Source: Marinagarivorans sp. (GTDB lineage Bacteria > Pseudomonadota > Gammaproteobacteria > Pseudomonadales > Cellvibrionaceae). From it: a stretch of 61,646 bases of DNA. A model generated the notes under the pieces. It was given only the letters and a program-made list of their open reading frames with translations, was not told the origin of the DNA and did not search any database. A program made the translations under genes and the position numbers. Location: positions 1 to 61,646 of the forward strand of contig JANQJB010000054.1 of NCBI GenBank assembly GCA_028281865.1, written 5' to 3'. Numbering within the stretch: the first letter of the stretch is position 1; the number at the start of each line of letters is the position of its first letter. This document shows positions 24,812 to 36,242 of the stretch, piece by piece.

Positions 24812-26868
24812 GCGTTGGCCTCAATGCCGGAGTGACGCAAAAGCGCATCTACGCTCGGTTCACGGCCACGAAAGTTGACGAACAACGCCATCGCATCTTC
24901 CGACCCTCCTTTTTCGAGAATCTCTTGTAAAAACTTCTCGCCTGAAGTTTTATCAAAGGCGCCTTTTTCTTCAAATAGGGAAAATGCGTCTGCCGACAAA
25001 ACCTCAGCCCATTTGTAACTGTAATAACCCGCTGCATAACCTCCTGCAAAGATGTGGGAAAAGCCATGTTGAAAACGGTTGAATTCGGGTGGAGAAATAA
25101 CGGCGACTTGCTCGCGCACTTCGTCAAGCAGATTTTGTACGGAGGTAAAATTTTCACTGCCGTATTCGATATGCAAACGAAAATCAAACAGCGCAAACTC
25201 CAATTGCCGGAGCATAAATAATGCCGACTGAAAGTTTTTAGCCTTTAACAGCGCTTGTAGTTTTTCTTCTGGCAAGGGTTCTCCAGTTTCATAATGTGCG
25301 GAAATCGACTGAATAACCTCTGGCAACCAGCACCAGTTTTCCAAAAATTGGCTCGGCAATTCGACTGCATCCCAGGCTACACCATTAATGCCACTCACGG
25401 CTGAAACGTCGATTTTAGTCAGCATATGATGCAGCCCATGACCAAACTCGTGGAACAGTGTTGTGACATCGCTGTGCGTTAGCAATCCCGGTTTGTCGCC
25501 AACCGGCGGGCTAAAATTGCAAACTAAATAAGCGACCGGTAACTGCAGGCCTGCACTGCTCAAACACCGGTCTCGGCAGGTGGCCTTCCAAGCTCCTCCG
25601 CGCTTACCGGGCCTGGCGAACGCATCGAGATAAAACTGTGCGATGGTTTCGTTGTTACGCGAGATACGGAATAAACGCACGTCCTTGTGCCAGCTTTCAA
25701 AATTCTGTAGCTCTTTGAATTCCACATCAAAAAGGCGACTTGCCACATTAAATAGGCCCTCCAACACTTTGCTCAGCGGAAAATAGGGCCGTAACTCTTC
25801 TTGATTAAGCGCGTAACGAGCTTCTTTCATACGCTCTGAATAATAGGGAACATCCCAAACTGCCAGTTCCTCCACAGCAAAATTATCTTTCGTCCACGCG
25901 TTTAACTCTGCCAGCTCCCGCTGCGCTTGCGCGTTACTTTTTTTTGCTAAATCTTCGAGAAAGTTAATAACTTGCTGTGTCGATGCCGCCATTTTTGGCG
26001 CGAGGGACACCTCCGAATAATTCTCAAAGCCCAGCACCTGCGCCAGTTCTTGCCGCAGTTGCATAATTTCTTCAATGATGTCTGAGTTGTCCCACTTTCC
26101 TGCTGTCGGCCCCTGATCCGAGGCGCGTGTCATGTAGGCGTTATACATTTCTTCGCGCAAAGCGCTCGACTTCGCCTGGCTCATCACCGTCATATAAACA
26201 GGGGCGTCTAAGGTGAGCACATAGCCCTCCAGTTCACGCGTTTGCGCTGCTTGCTTAGCCCCTTCAACTGCGTTTTCTGGCATACCCTCAAGCATGCTTT
26301 GGTCTTTGAGGTGCTTATACCAGCCTTGAGTCGCATCGAGAACATTGTTTGAAAATTGGTTGGAGAGCTCAGACAAACGCGCTTGAATTTTGGCATAGCG
26401 CTCTTTTTTCTCGTCTTCTAAATCGACACCAGCCAAACGAAAATCTCGCAAACTATTTTCAATGGTCTTTTTTTGGCTTTGCTTTAGCAGTGAAAATTCA
26501 TCCTGCTCTGAAAGTTTTTTATAGGCGTCAAACAGTGTTTTGTTTTGGCTCATTTGCGTCGAGTACTGCGTTAATTCAGCCAAACTTACCTGATACTCCT
26601 TCCTCAGCGCTTCGGAATTATCAACAGCATTTAAATGGCTGACCGTCGACCATGCGCGACTCAGTTCGTCTTCTCGCTCGCTAATGGGTGCCGCTATACT
26701 CTCCCAATCAAAGGTCTCCATTGACGTTAATTGCTGGTCTAACACTCTAAGATTGCGCTCAATTAACTCATGGATCGCGGGGTGAATATGCTCGGGTCTG
26801 ATTTCGCTAAAAGGAGGTAAGGTGTGCTGACGAATTAAGGGGTTGGTTAATTCAGATTTATTGGACAT
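24808..26868 (-). CDS. prlC: Oligopeptidase A
   Basis: M3-family zinc metallopeptidase of 686 aa, normal family length. The zinc site HEFGH is in LFHEFGHGLHHML, with the third ligand Glu about 25 residues on in WDAVELPSQFLENW. The C-terminal FSHIFAGGYAAGYYSYKWAEVLSADAF is conserved. It degrades short peptides, including cleaved signal peptides, in the cytosol. No good ribosome site precedes the ATG at 26868. Co-transcribed with yheV and divergent from yrdA. Confidence 0.96.
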   Translation of the reverse strand: MSNKSELTNPLIRQHTLPPFSEIRPEHIHPAIHELIERNLRVLDQQLTSMETFDWESIAAPISEREDELSRAWSTVSHLNAVDNSEALRKEYQVSLAELTQYSTQMSQNKTLFDAYKKLSEQDEFSLLKQSQKKTIENSLRDFRLAGVDLEDEKKERYAKIQARLSELSNQFSNNVLDATQGWYKHLKDQSMLEGMPENAVEGAKQAAQTRELEGYVLTLDAPVYMTVMSQAKSSALREEMYNAYMTRASDQGPTAGKWDNSDIIEEIMQLRQELAQVLGFENYSEVSLAPKMAASTQQVINFLEDLAKKSNAQAQRELAELNAWTKDNFAVEELAVWDVPYYSERMKEARYALNQEELRPYFPLSKVLEGLFNVASRLFDVEFKELQNFESWHKDVRLFRISRNNETIAQFYLDAFARPGKRGGAWKATCRDRCLSSAGLQLPVAYLVCNFSPPVGDKPGLLTHSDVTTLFHEFGHGLHHMLTKIDVSAVSGINGVAWDAVELPSQFLENWCWLPEVIQSISAHYETGEPLPEEKLQALLKAKNFQSALFMLRQLEFALFDFRLHIEYGSENFTSVQNLLDEVREQVAVISPPEFNRFQHGFSHIFAGGYAAGYYSYKWAEVLSADAFSLFEEKGAFDKTSGEKFLQEILEKGGSEDAMALFVNFRGREPSVDALLRHSGIEANA

Positions 26869-26953
26869 AGCAAGTACGATTCTAATATTGTGGTGATCTT
26901 TAATGTTAACCCGGTAATAATTACCGATCGATTTGGTTTCCGGTTTAACTTGT

Positions 26954-27000
26954 GGTGTATGAATACACCTCTATTGCGATTATCAATAGTAACGCAATAG
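26954..27000. promoter_or_regulatory. Two adjacent dyads in the prlC-yrdA divergent promoter region
   Basis: GGTGTAT (26954-26960) and ATACACC (26963-26969) form a tight palindrome. Next to it CTATTGCG (26971-26978) and CGCAATAG (26993-27000) form a second perfect dyad. Both sit midway between the two divergent starts and could be operators. Confidence 0.4.
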
Positions 27001-27039
27001 CCGGCAAAAATAATATTTGCGTCAACGGGAGAAAGATCA

Positions 27040-27579
27040 ATGTCTGCACCCCTCACTCGATCTCACAAAGGCATCACGCCAAAACTTGGCAGCGGTGTCT
27101 ATATCGACCAAGATGCTGTCGTAATTGGCGATACTGAAATTGGCGACGATAGCTCCGTTTGGCCCTGCGCAGTCGTCCGTGGCGACATGCATTTTATTCG
27201 GATCGGCAAGCGCACCAGCGTGCAGGACGGCGCAGTGCTGCATATTACGCACGCCAGCGATTTTAATCCCGGTGGCTGGCCTTTGATTATCGGTGATGAC
27301 GTGACCATCGGCCACGGAGCCTGCCTGCATGGCTGCACAGTTGGCAATCGTGTATTGATCGGCATTGGCTCAACCGTGCTCGATGGCGCGGTCGTTGAAG
27401 ATGAAGTCATTGTTGCCGCCGGTGCACTCGTTCCACCGGGCAAAAGATTGGAAAGTGGTTTTCTTTATGTTGGCAGTCCATGTAAACAAGCGAGACCATT
27501 AAAGGAGAGCGAACGAGAATTTTTTAAATATTCTGCGCAAAATTATGTAAACCTAAAGAATGAATATTTAGCTGAATAG
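27040..27579 (+). CDS. yrdA: Gamma-carbonic anhydrase family protein
   Basis: A left-handed beta-helix protein of 179 aa. Hexapeptide repeats run from about residue 15 to 145 (VVIGDTEIGDDSSVWPCAVVRGD, TIGHGACLHGCTVGNRVLIGIGSTVLDGAVV). The metal-binding His residues are seen in VLHITHASD and TIGHGACLHG. GGGAGA precedes the ATG. It is of the YrdA/CaiE-like group; whether it has carbonic anhydrase activity cannot be told from sequence. It is divergent from prlC and converges with aroE. Confidence 0.9.
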   Translation: MSAPLTRSHKGITPKLGSGVYIDQDAVVIGDTEIGDDSSVWPCAVVRGDMHFIRIGKRTSVQDGAVLHITHASDFNPGGWPLIIGDDVTIGHGACLHGCTVGNRVLIGIGSTVLDGAVVEDEVIVAAGALVPPGKRLESGFLYVGSPCKQARPLKESEREFFKYSAQNYVNLKNEYLAE

Positions 27580-27668
27580 CGTTAACAAAAATTTTGATTA
27601 CGACGGTTAAAAACAAAATACTTATCGTGCTAGATAAATAATAATAAAGTAAGCCAAGCAAATAAGAT

Positions 27669-28484
27669 TTACATCTGAATTCTAATTTGCTCAATCACCG
27701 GCTGAATATCAGGGCTAACACCTCGCCACAATCGAAAGGACTCCGCCGCTTGCCCAACTAACATTCCTAAGCCATCAGAAGTTTCTGCAACACCCTGCCT
27801 ATCGGCCCACTCCATAAATGATGTAGGCTCTGAACCGTAAACCATATCGTATACGTAACTATCACTTGAAAAAACGGCATCCGGAAGAGGAGGTAATTCG
27901 CCTGACAAACTTGCTGATGTACCATTAATGATTAAGTCAAAAGGTTTATTTTTTAAATTCTCAAAACCACAACCGCAGATTGTGCCATAGGGTTTAAAAA
28001 TTTCTGACAAATTAACTGCTTTACTCGCTGTGCGATTGGCGATAATTATTTTCTCAGGTTTTTCCACAAGCAATGGTTGCAATACGCCTCGAACGGCACC
28101 ACCAGCGCCAAGTACCAATACGCGTTTACTTTTGATTTGCCAACCTAAGCGATATATATCAGCAACCAAGCCAACTCCATCGGTCGTATCCCCCCAAATA
28201 GCTCCATCGCCTTTAACAACTAAAGTATTTACAGCACCTGCGAGCTGTGCTCGCTCACTTAAAGCATCCGCAAACTCAAAAGCGTCTTCTTTAAAGGGAA
28301 CCGTGACATTAAGGCCTTTTCCACCCCGTTGAAAAAAAGAGTTTAAGTGCTGATTAAATTCACCCAATGGAACAAGCAATTTTTCATAATTTATTTCTTG
28401 TTTTGTCTGCTGCGCGAACAGCTGATGAATTTGAGGTGATTTCGAGTGTGCAATAGGATTGCCAACCACAGCATATTGATCCAC
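27669..28484 (-). CDS. aroE: Shikimate dehydrogenase
   Basis: Fourth enzyme of the chorismate pathway, reducing 3-dehydroshikimate with NADPH. The 271-aa protein shows the substrate site [13 protein letters not shown] at the N-terminus, [15 protein letters not shown] with the catalytic Lys, the NADP Rossmann loop [11 protein letters not shown] and ANRTASKA, and the terminal [13 protein letters not shown]. No obvious defect. The gene follows hemF on the same strand, separated by 134 bases that contain the 19-bp repeat described below. Confidence 0.95.
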   Translation of the reverse strand: MDQYAVVGNPIAHSKSPQIHQLFAQQTKQEINYEKLLVPLGEFNQHLNSFFQRGGKGLNVTVPFKEDAFEFADALSERAQLAGAVNTLVVKGDGAIWGDTTDGVGLVADIYRLGWQIKSKRVLVLGAGGAVRGVLQPLLVEKPEKIIIANRTASKAVNLSEIFKPYGTICGCGFENLKNKPFDLIINGTSASLSGELPPLPDAVFSSDSYVYDMVYGSEPTSFMEWADRQGVAETSDGLGMLVGQAAESFRLWRGVSPDIQPVIEQIRIQM

Positions 28485-28501
28485 TTGACGCTCCTTAGGA
28501 A

Positions 28502-28520
28502 ACTAGGGCCTGTTAACACT
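28502..28520. repeat. Dispersed 19-bp repeat, copy 1
   Basis: ACTAGGGCCTGTTAACACT lies here and, identical, at 30749-30767. Both copies are in gaps on the same minus-strand gene run, this one 17 bases upstream of aroE. The flanks differ. Confidence 0.6.
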
Positions 28521-28618
28521 AAGTTAGTTATCGGATTATCACGCTGTAATAATAGAAATAACAGCAATAGAAAAACAAGCCGTGATCAAGCGCCAAAAAC
28601 AAACAAAGTGTTAAGTGA

Positions 28619-30105
<1,487 letters not shown>

Positions 30106-30140
30106 AGGCGTACTAATCGCTGAAGCGGAAAACGTGCAAG

Positions 30141-30647
30141 CTAGGCTGACGCAAGCTTTTCTTGCAGCGCCTTGTCTTTAGCAATAACCGCATCGGCATT
30201 GGCTTTGCGCTCTGCAACGAGTCTTTCATGCATCGCGGCGTCACCTACGCCAATAATCTGCGCGGCCAAATAAGCCGCATTTTTTGCTCCGGCCTTGCCA
30301 ATTGCTACGGTTGCGACGGGTATGCCGCCAGGCATTTGCACAGTTGAAAGCAACGAATCCAAACCGTCGAGCGAACCGTTAATCGGAACTCCAATTACCG
30401 GCTTTAACGTCGCAGCCGATACAGCGCCAGCGAGGTGAGCAGCCATCCCAGCAGCACAAATAAATGCTGCACAACCGCGCTTATCGGCATCGACAACATA
30501 GGCGTGTGTGGCCGCTGGTGTGCGATGTGCAGAGGTAACTTTAGCCTCAAATGGGATTTCGAATTTGTTTAAGATAGCAAAGCTCGCTTCCATAACCGGG
30601 AGGTCGGAATCTGAACCCATCAATACTGCCACAAATGGTTTGGTCAT
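30141..30647 (-). CDS. purE: N5-carboxyaminoimidazole ribonucleotide mutase (PurE, class I)
   Basis: Moves the carboxyl group from N5 to C4 in purine synthesis. The 168-aa protein shows the PurE active-site segments: [43 protein letters not shown] and [46 protein letters not shown]. The length matches class I PurE. The partner purK is not adjacent in the window. The gene leads a minus-strand run purE-tsaC-hemF-aroE. Confidence 0.96.
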   Translation of the reverse strand: MTKPFVAVLMGSDSDLPVMEASFAILNKFEIPFEAKVTSAHRTPAATHAYVVDADKRGCAAFICAAGMAAHLAGAVSAATLKPVIGVPINGSLDGLDSLLSTVQMPGGIPVATVAIGKAGAKNAAYLAAQIIGVGDAAMHERLVAERKANADAVIAKDKALQEKLASA

Positions 30648-30748
30648 TGAGTTACCTCGATTTTAAGCACTGGAGTCTTTTGGAGAAAACGAGCGAATTT
30701 ACCTCAGCTTTTTTATTCCGGCAAGGGCCGAGAATCAAAATAAGGCTT

Positions 30749-30767
30749 ACTAGGGCCTGTTAACACT
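30749..30767. repeat. Dispersed 19-bp repeat, copy 2
   Basis: Identical to the 19-mer at 28502-28520. It lies between dprA and purE, 102 bases upstream of purE. Confidence 0.6.
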
Positions 30768-30797
30768 CTCAGCCCAGAGCGTTGTCCCGGAAAAGCG

Positions 30798-31940
30798 CTA
30801 GCTCTTTTTTTGCATTTCGCGACAATATCCCGACCCTGTAGACAAAATTATCCCCCTTATTTCCATAGCTACTAGTAAAGGTAAGAGTTCATCAATGGGT
30901 AGCTGGACTTCGGCCAGCAATTCATCAAGCAACAGTGTTTCTGAACCGAGAACATCAATTATTTTTGCTTCGAGCTCACTCAGGTGCAGCGAGTTCTCGT
31001 CGGGCTTGATCCATTCGTTGCTCTCCATTTCCTCGACTTTATGGGCAATCACCCCGCGAATTTCTTCAACAATATCACCGCAGCACTCGACTAGTTTTGC
31101 GCCTTGCTTGATTAAATGATGACAGCCCGCGCTCATTTGATTGTGGATCGAACCGGGAATAGCAAAGACTTCGCGATCCTGCGCCAGCGCATAACGCGCA
31201 GTAATCAGGGAGCCGCTACGAATTGCTGCTTCGACAACCAATACTCCGCACGCGAGCCCGCTAATAATACGATTGCGCTGCGGAAAGTGCGCGGGCCGCG
31301 GCAAGGTGCCAAGCGGGAATTCCGATACTATTGCACCTCCGTTTTCGACAATAGCATTTGCGAGCGAGTTATGGCGGTGTGGATAAATGATGTCTATACC
31401 AGTCCCAAGTACTGCAACGGTTATTCCATTTACCTCAAGAGCACCAGAGTGCGCTAAGCCATCAATACCCAGGGCTAAGCCACTGGTTATCGCAAAACCA
31501 CTTGCCGCCAAACTGGAAGCAAAATCTTGAGCATTTCGCCGCCCGGTGGACGATGGTTTACGGCTGCCGACCATCGCAATTTGCGGTAGTGACAAGGATT
31601 GCGGATCGCCCTTGACATAGAGTAAAGGCGGAGAGCGATGGCACTCTTTTAACAGGCTTGGGTAGAGAGGGTCGGCCCCAGACAACAAGCGGATATTATT
31701 TTTTTCACACCATTCAACATCCAATCTGACGGTTTGAGCCAGCTTAGATACAGCGGGGTTATCGATAAACTCTCGAAATTGTTGAGCAGCTTCAGCCGAT
31801 AAAAATTGAGACCATGCTGCACTATCGCTATCGACAAACAGTTGGAAAGAAGAATGGGCTTCTACCACCTGCCAGTACAGGCCTGAGCCAACACCAGGTA
31901 GGCGCGAAAAAGCAATAAGGGTTTCTATAGGAGAGGGCAT
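30798..31940 (-). CDS. dprA: DNA-processing protein DprA
   Basis: DprA/Smf (380 aa) loads RecA on incoming single-stranded DNA during natural transformation. The Rossmann-like core shows MVGSRKPSSTGRRNA, ITSGLALGIDGLAHSGAL, GTGIDIIYPHRHNSLA and FPQRNRIISGLACGVLVVEAAIRSGSLITARYALAQDREVFAIPG. A winged-helix-like C-terminal domain (about 310-372) follows. The gene lies between the LysM protein and purE, the usual place next to def-fmt in pseudomonads. The N-terminal SAM-like domain is present. Confidence 0.95.
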   Translation of the reverse strand: MPSPIETLIAFSRLPGVGSGLYWQVVEAHSSFQLFVDSDSAAWSQFLSAEAAQQFREFIDNPAVSKLAQTVRLDVEWCEKNNIRLLSGADPLYPSLLKECHRSPPLLYVKGDPQSLSLPQIAMVGSRKPSSTGRRNAQDFASSLAASGFAITSGLALGIDGLAHSGALEVNGITVAVLGTGIDIIYPHRHNSLANAIVENGGAIVSEFPLGTLPRPAHFPQRNRIISGLACGVLVVEAAIRSGSLITARYALAQDREVFAIPGSIHNQMSAGCHHLIKQGAKLVECCGDIVEEIRGVIAHKVEEMESNEWIKPDENSLHLSELEAKIIDVLGSETLLLDELLAEVQLPIDELLPLLVAMEIRGIILSTGSGYCREMQKKS

Positions 31941-31983
31941 TGTGATCGTCCTTGAATATTAGTTCCATTTTTAATTTATCCAT

Positions 31984-32009
31984 TAAAAAGCCCCGCATCT
32001 TGCGGGGCT
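31984..32009 (-). terminator. Intrinsic terminator after the LysM gene
   Basis: AGCCCCGCA (31989-31997) and TGCGGGGCT (32001-32009) form a perfect 9-bp stem with a three-base loop. On the minus strand a five-T run follows. It ends transcription of the LysM gene 20 bases after its stop and isolates it from dprA. Confidence 0.9.
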
Positions 32010-32028
32010 CACAATCAAAAGTAATTAA

Positions 32029-33072
32029 TTAAGGGTTTTTGACCCGATCGTGTACCGCCAACGGACGATCAGCTTCAAGCAATATGCCAAGGCTAAGTTT
32101 TTCGAAAGTCCGGAAAATCATCATTAACCCGGCTCGCTCGTCTGGCAAGGTCACTCGGTCGCCGCGAATTCTGTCTTTCACGCGCTCGCCACGCTGGTAG
32201 ACAGCAAGTACGTTACCCACTTTCATGCCCTCGCGCTGACCACGGTTGATAACAATAACGTCGTACTTACCCACCTGGGTAACACCGCCTTCAACCGCGA
32301 TAATTTCGCCAGTAACCTCGGAATCTGGGCTAGACGGGAAAAATGTGGAGTCGATAGCACGCTCTTCTTCAACGAGTAAACGGTCGCCTGCACGAACTTC
32401 CTCATTAGAGCGAGTAACGTATAGAGTCGCAATATCGTCGCCTTTTCCTTCAACGTCACCCTCTTCAAGGGCACGCATACTGGCAGAGGCGATATCAAGT
32501 GCTTGCACACCCAAGGATTCCTTTGTCTCAGGATCCTTAAAAGTAACGCCTTTACGATAAATGCCGTAGGCACCAATATCCGGATCGAAATCGCCGCGCG
32601 CATAGCCGCGATCACCTTTACCAACAACAAGGCGACGACCTTCGCCTGCTAGCATATAGGGCGCTTTCTCCAATTCGCCGACACCGACAACGCGGCTGCG
32701 TGAGAGAAAGTTATTAATCCGATCGAGGGGAATAGACGATATCGCCTCGGATTCGTCAATAACGCGAACCTTGGGCGAAAGTTTGACAACACGATTGCGA
32801 TCAACCGTAATGCGCGGTCTGCCATCAAGGTATATCAGCTTAATAACGTCGCCGGGATAAATAAGGTGAGGATTTTCAATCTGGGGGTTAACATGCCAAA
32901 TTTCAGGCCACATCCACGGATTTTTCAAAAAGGTGTTCGATATATCCCACAAAGTATCGCCTTTCACAACTGTATATCGCTCGGGATAATCGTCTTGTAG
33001 GAGAGGCTCTTCTGCTATAACAACGCCAATGACCAGACACGCGCAGAGCAACCCCGTGATCAGTTTTTTCAT
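32029..33072 (-). CDS. LysM-domain envelope protein, 347 aa
   Basis: A signal peptide (about residues 1-20, cut near VIA-EEP) is followed by one LysM domain (YTVVKGDTLWDISNTFLKNPWMWPEIWHVNPQIENPHLIYPGDVI, about 33-80) and a large beta-rich domain without a known enzyme motif. The family lies upstream of def-fmt in pseudomonads. LysM should bind peptidoglycan, so the protein probably sits in the periplasm or on the wall. It may have a scaffolding role in the envelope (inference). It ends in a strong terminator and is divergent from def. Confidence 0.88.
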   Translation of the reverse strand: MKKLITGLLCACLVIGVVIAEEPLLQDDYPERYTVVKGDTLWDISNTFLKNPWMWPEIWHVNPQIENPHLIYPGDVIKLIYLDGRPRITVDRNRVVKLSPKVRVIDESEAISSIPLDRINNFLSRSRVVGVGELEKAPYMLAGEGRRLVVGKGDRGYARGDFDPDIGAYGIYRKGVTFKDPETKESLGVQALDIASASMRALEEGDVEGKGDDIATLYVTRSNEEVRAGDRLLVEEERAIDSTFFPSSPDSEVTGEIIAVEGGVTQVGKYDVIVINRGQREGMKVGNVLAVYQRGERVKDRIRGDRVTLPDERAGLMMIFRTFEKLSLGILLEADRPLAVHDRVKNP

Positions 33073-33367
33073 ATTATCGGTCCTATACCTTTCGGTCCTC
33101 GGGAGTATAAACGTTATAATAGTAAAAAGCTGCCGGCTTAGCAGTTGAAAATAAAACGCGAGTCACTAAATCTTAACTTAATTGTGGCGATGCAATGCTT
33201 TAAATATCTAAACCGATGCTTTTAATATTTATACCTAAGTCACTTAATTCGCTACGAATTTTGAAAATTTGAAATTTAGTACTAACGATTGATCATTGAT
33301 TACTATTGTTCGATGATAATGTTAGCAGTGCAACTTACCATTTTGCTAGAGGTTTGTCACAGGGCTA
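33073..33367. other. Divergent spacer between the LysM gene and def
   Basis: AT-rich, 295 bp; both promoters must lie here. TATAAT occurs on the plus strand near 33114 and GATAAT at 33315-33320. Neither has a well-placed -35. No gene or long repeat seen. Confidence 0.35.
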
Positions 33368-33874
33368 ATGGCTTTACTCGAAATACTTGAATTCCCCAAC
33401 CCAAAATTGAGAACCAAAGCGGCTCAGGTAGAGACCGTGGACGAGCGCGTGCAAGCAATTGTGCGCGATATGCTCGACACCATGTACGATGCCTCCGGCG
33501 TCGGACTTGCTGCAACGCAGGTCGACATCCATGAGCAAATAATCGTTATCGATGTCTCGGAAAGCAGGGACGAACCGCAGGTTTTCATCAACCCTAGCAT
33601 TGAAATAGTGGACGAGGAGCAGTTCGAGTATGACGAGGGCTGTTTGAGCGTACCCGGGTTTTACGAGGCGGTGACACGCCCTAAACATGTGCGTGTCACC
33701 GCGCTTAATGAACAGGGTGAGAGTTTTACTATCGAACCGGAAGGGCTTCTTGCCGTTTGCATCCAGCACGAGATGGACCACTTACAAGGCAAACTTTTTG
33801 TCGACTACGTATCGAATTTCAAGCGCAATCGCATTCGCAATAAATTGTTAAAAAAGCAGCGTACTCGCGCCTAA
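33368..33874 (+). CDS. def: Peptide deformylase
   Basis: Removes the N-formyl group from new proteins. At 168 aa it has all three motifs: GVGLAATQ (motif 1), EGCLSVPG (motif 2, metal Cys) and QHEMDHL (motif 3, HEXXH with two metal His). No change from the active type-I enzyme. First gene of def-fmt-rsmB on the plus strand. Confidence 0.97.
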   Translation: MALLEILEFPNPKLRTKAAQVETVDERVQAIVRDMLDTMYDASGVGLAATQVDIHEQIIVIDVSESRDEPQVFINPSIEIVDEEQFEYDEGCLSVPGFYEAVTRPKHVRVTALNEQGESFTIEPEGLLAVCIQHEMDHLQGKLFVDYVSNFKRNRIRNKLLKKQRTRA

Positions 33875-33920
33875 TCTAACCGACGAGGGCGGCGATAGCT
33901 GCCCTATCTTTGAGCGCCTA

Positions 33921-34877
33921 ATGTCATTAGAAAAAGACCTTAAGATTATTTTTGCAGGCACGCCTGAATTTGCCGCTGCGCATTTACGCGCACTTATTGA
34001 ACACCGCTACAACCTCGTTGCAGTCTACACTCAGCCTGATCGACCTGCCGGCCGCGGCAAGAAACTGCACGCTAGCCCTGTTAAAAACACCGCAGAACAG
34101 GCAAAACTTTCCGTGTTTCAACCGCAGTCGCTTCGCGATGAAAATGCACAGTCTGAGCTTGCTAGTCTCAACGCCGACTTGATGATCGTCGTGGCTTACG
34201 GCCTTATACTGCCGCAAAAGGTGCTGGACACTCCGCGCCTGGGTTGTATCAATGTTCACGGCTCGATTTTGCCGCGCTGGCGCGGCGCCGCCCCGATCCA
34301 GCGTGCAATCGAAGCTGGCGACCAGGAGACCGGCATTACCATTATGCAAATGGAGGCAGGGTTAGATACCGGCCCGATGCTGCTGAAAAAACAGTGTCCA
34401 ATAACTATCGGCGACACGAGCGCCGTTTTGCACGATCGGCTGATTGACGTCGGCTGCAATGCTCTGCTCGAAGCACTGCCACTCATTGCCGCTAACAAAG
34501 TTGTGGCAGAGCAGCAAGACGACAGTTTGGCGACTTATGCCCAGAAGATTTCTAAGGAAGAAGCGCTAATCGACTGGCTTAGCGAAGCCGATATGCTCGT
34601 ACAAAAAATCCATGCTCTGAACCCTTTTCCAACTGCCTATACCCTATTAAACGGTGAGCGCCTGCGTATTCTTGAGGTACGTGCAATTTCAGAAGCGACA
34701 GATACTGAGGCAGGTACGATCGTTCAAGCCACCCCTGAGGGCATCAATGTGGCTTGCTCAGACGGCCAGATCTGTGTTCAAAAATTACAGCTTCCAGGTA
34801 AAAAGCCGATGGATGCGCGCAGTGCTCTCAACGGCTTTGCCGAACTTCTTCGAGTGGGCCAGGTACTCGGCCGCTGA
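33921..34877 (+). CDS. fmt: Methionyl-tRNA formyltransferase
   Basis: Formylates initiator Met-tRNA using 10-formyl-THF (318 aa). The catalytic formyltransferase domain has FAGTPEFAAAHLRAL, the SLLP-type folate motif as HGSILPRWRGAAPIQRAIEAGD with catalytic Asn and His, and GITIMQMEAGLDTGPML. The C-terminal OB-like tRNA domain starts near residue 205. It lies after def by 46 bases, and its TGA overlaps the rsmB ATG by one base. Confidence 0.97.
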   Translation: MSLEKDLKIIFAGTPEFAAAHLRALIEHRYNLVAVYTQPDRPAGRGKKLHASPVKNTAEQAKLSVFQPQSLRDENAQSELASLNADLMIVVAYGLILPQKVLDTPRLGCINVHGSILPRWRGAAPIQRAIEAGDQETGITIMQMEAGLDTGPMLLKKQCPITIGDTSAVLHDRLIDVGCNALLEALPLIAANKVVAEQQDDSLATYAQKISKEEALIDWLSEADMLVQKIHALNPFPTAYTLLNGERLRILEVRAISEATDTEAGTIVQATPEGINVACSDGQICVQKLQLPGKKPMDARSALNGFAELLRVGQVLGR

Positions 34878-36187
34878 TGAAAACTCGAGACCTGCGTGCT
34901 GAGGCGGCGACGATTTTAGCTCGCGTTGCTCAAGGCTCGTCACTTTCTCCACTCGTCGATAAAGCCAAATCTCATTTCAGCGCGAAAGACGCAGCGCTAT
35001 TGCAAGAATTGTGTTTTGGTGTTTGCCGCTATGCACCGCAGCTCGAGTATTTACGCAAGCCCTTTCTCGCCAAACCGCTCAAAGATAAAGACCGCGATAT
35101 TGACTGCCTGATAAAGCTTGGTATGTATCAATTACTTTATACCCGCATTCCCGATCATGCCGCCATCAGTTCCTGTGTTGAAGCCAGCCGCCGCTTAAAA
35201 AAAAATTGGGCAAGCAAGCTTGTAAACGGTGTATTACGCAGCATACAGCGCGATGTAAATATCGACGAGCCAAACGGCTGGCCAGATACAGCCAAGTTTT
35301 CCCACCCAAACTGGATATTGGAACTTGTGCAACACGATTGGCCAGACCATTGGCAGACAATCTTAACCAATAATAATGCGCCTGCACCTTTGACGCTGCG
35401 CATCAATCAACGACAAACTTCGCGCGCAGAATATACGCGGACGCTTGAGAGAGAGTGCGAAAAAACCCAATATTCCAGCGATGGGATTACGCTACTCAAG
35501 GCGTGTGATGTAAAACAATTGCCCGGTTTCACAACCGGGCAACTCAGCGTGCAAGACGAAGCAGCCCAGCTCGCAACACAATTACTGGACCCCCATCCCG
35601 GTCAACATGTTCTCGATGCGTGCTGTGCTCCGGGGGGTAAAACTTGCCATATTTTGGAGAGTACTGAGCCACTAAAAATAACCGCTGTCGATATCGACCA
35701 AGACCGGCTAGCTCGCGTAAAGGAAAATCTAACAAGACTAAAGTTAGACACCGGAAATCATTCCATTAAGCTAATCGCCGCTGACCTGGTAAAGCTTGAA
35801 AGTTGGTGGGATGGTAGACCTTTTGACCGTATTTTGTTGGATGCACCGTGCTCAGCTTCTGGCGTCATTAGGCGTCATCCCGACATTAAATTGCTGCGCC
35901 GTGCATCCGATATTGCTAAGCTTGCGCGGCAACAGCTTCAGATTGCCGAAAAACTCTGGCAAACGCTAAAACCAGGGGGCAAATTGCTGTACGCCACCTG
36001 TTCCGTTTTTGCGCAAGAAAATGAAAAGCTGGTACAACAACTACTTAATCGAACACCCGACGCCAAGCATATTGCAATTGACGCGCCTTGGGGTATCACG
36101 CGACCGTTTGGCCGCCAACTCTTCCCTCAACAAGGGGGCCACGACGGTTTTTACTATGCTGTTATTGAAAAAAAACTATCTCAATAA
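34877..36187 (+). CDS. rsmB: 16S rRNA m5C967 methyltransferase RsmB
   Basis: Has an N-terminal NusB-like domain (about 1-140) and a SAM methyltransferase domain (about 230-436). Motifs: VLDACCAPGGKTCHILE for SAM, ITAVDIDQDRLARV, LLDAPCSASGVIRRHPDIKLLR with one catalytic Cys, and YATCSVFAQENE with the other. At 436 aa it is normal in length. Translationally coupled to fmt (TGATG). Confidence 0.96.
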   Translation: MKTRDLRAEAATILARVAQGSSLSPLVDKAKSHFSAKDAALLQELCFGVCRYAPQLEYLRKPFLAKPLKDKDRDIDCLIKLGMYQLLYTRIPDHAAISSCVEASRRLKKNWASKLVNGVLRSIQRDVNIDEPNGWPDTAKFSHPNWILELVQHDWPDHWQTILTNNNAPAPLTLRINQRQTSRAEYTRTLERECEKTQYSSDGITLLKACDVKQLPGFTTGQLSVQDEAAQLATQLLDPHPGQHVLDACCAPGGKTCHILESTEPLKITAVDIDQDRLARVKENLTRLKLDTGNHSIKLIAADLVKLESWWDGRPFDRILLDAPCSASGVIRRHPDIKLLRRASDIAKLARQQLQIAEKLWQTLKPGGKLLYATCSVFAQENEKLVQQLLNRTPDAKHIAIDAPWGITRPFGRQLFPQQGGHDGFYYAVIEKKLSQ

Positions 36188-36242
36188 CGGGGTGTGCGAT
36201 GCAGCGATTTACTGATCCAATATCATCATATAGACCTACCTG

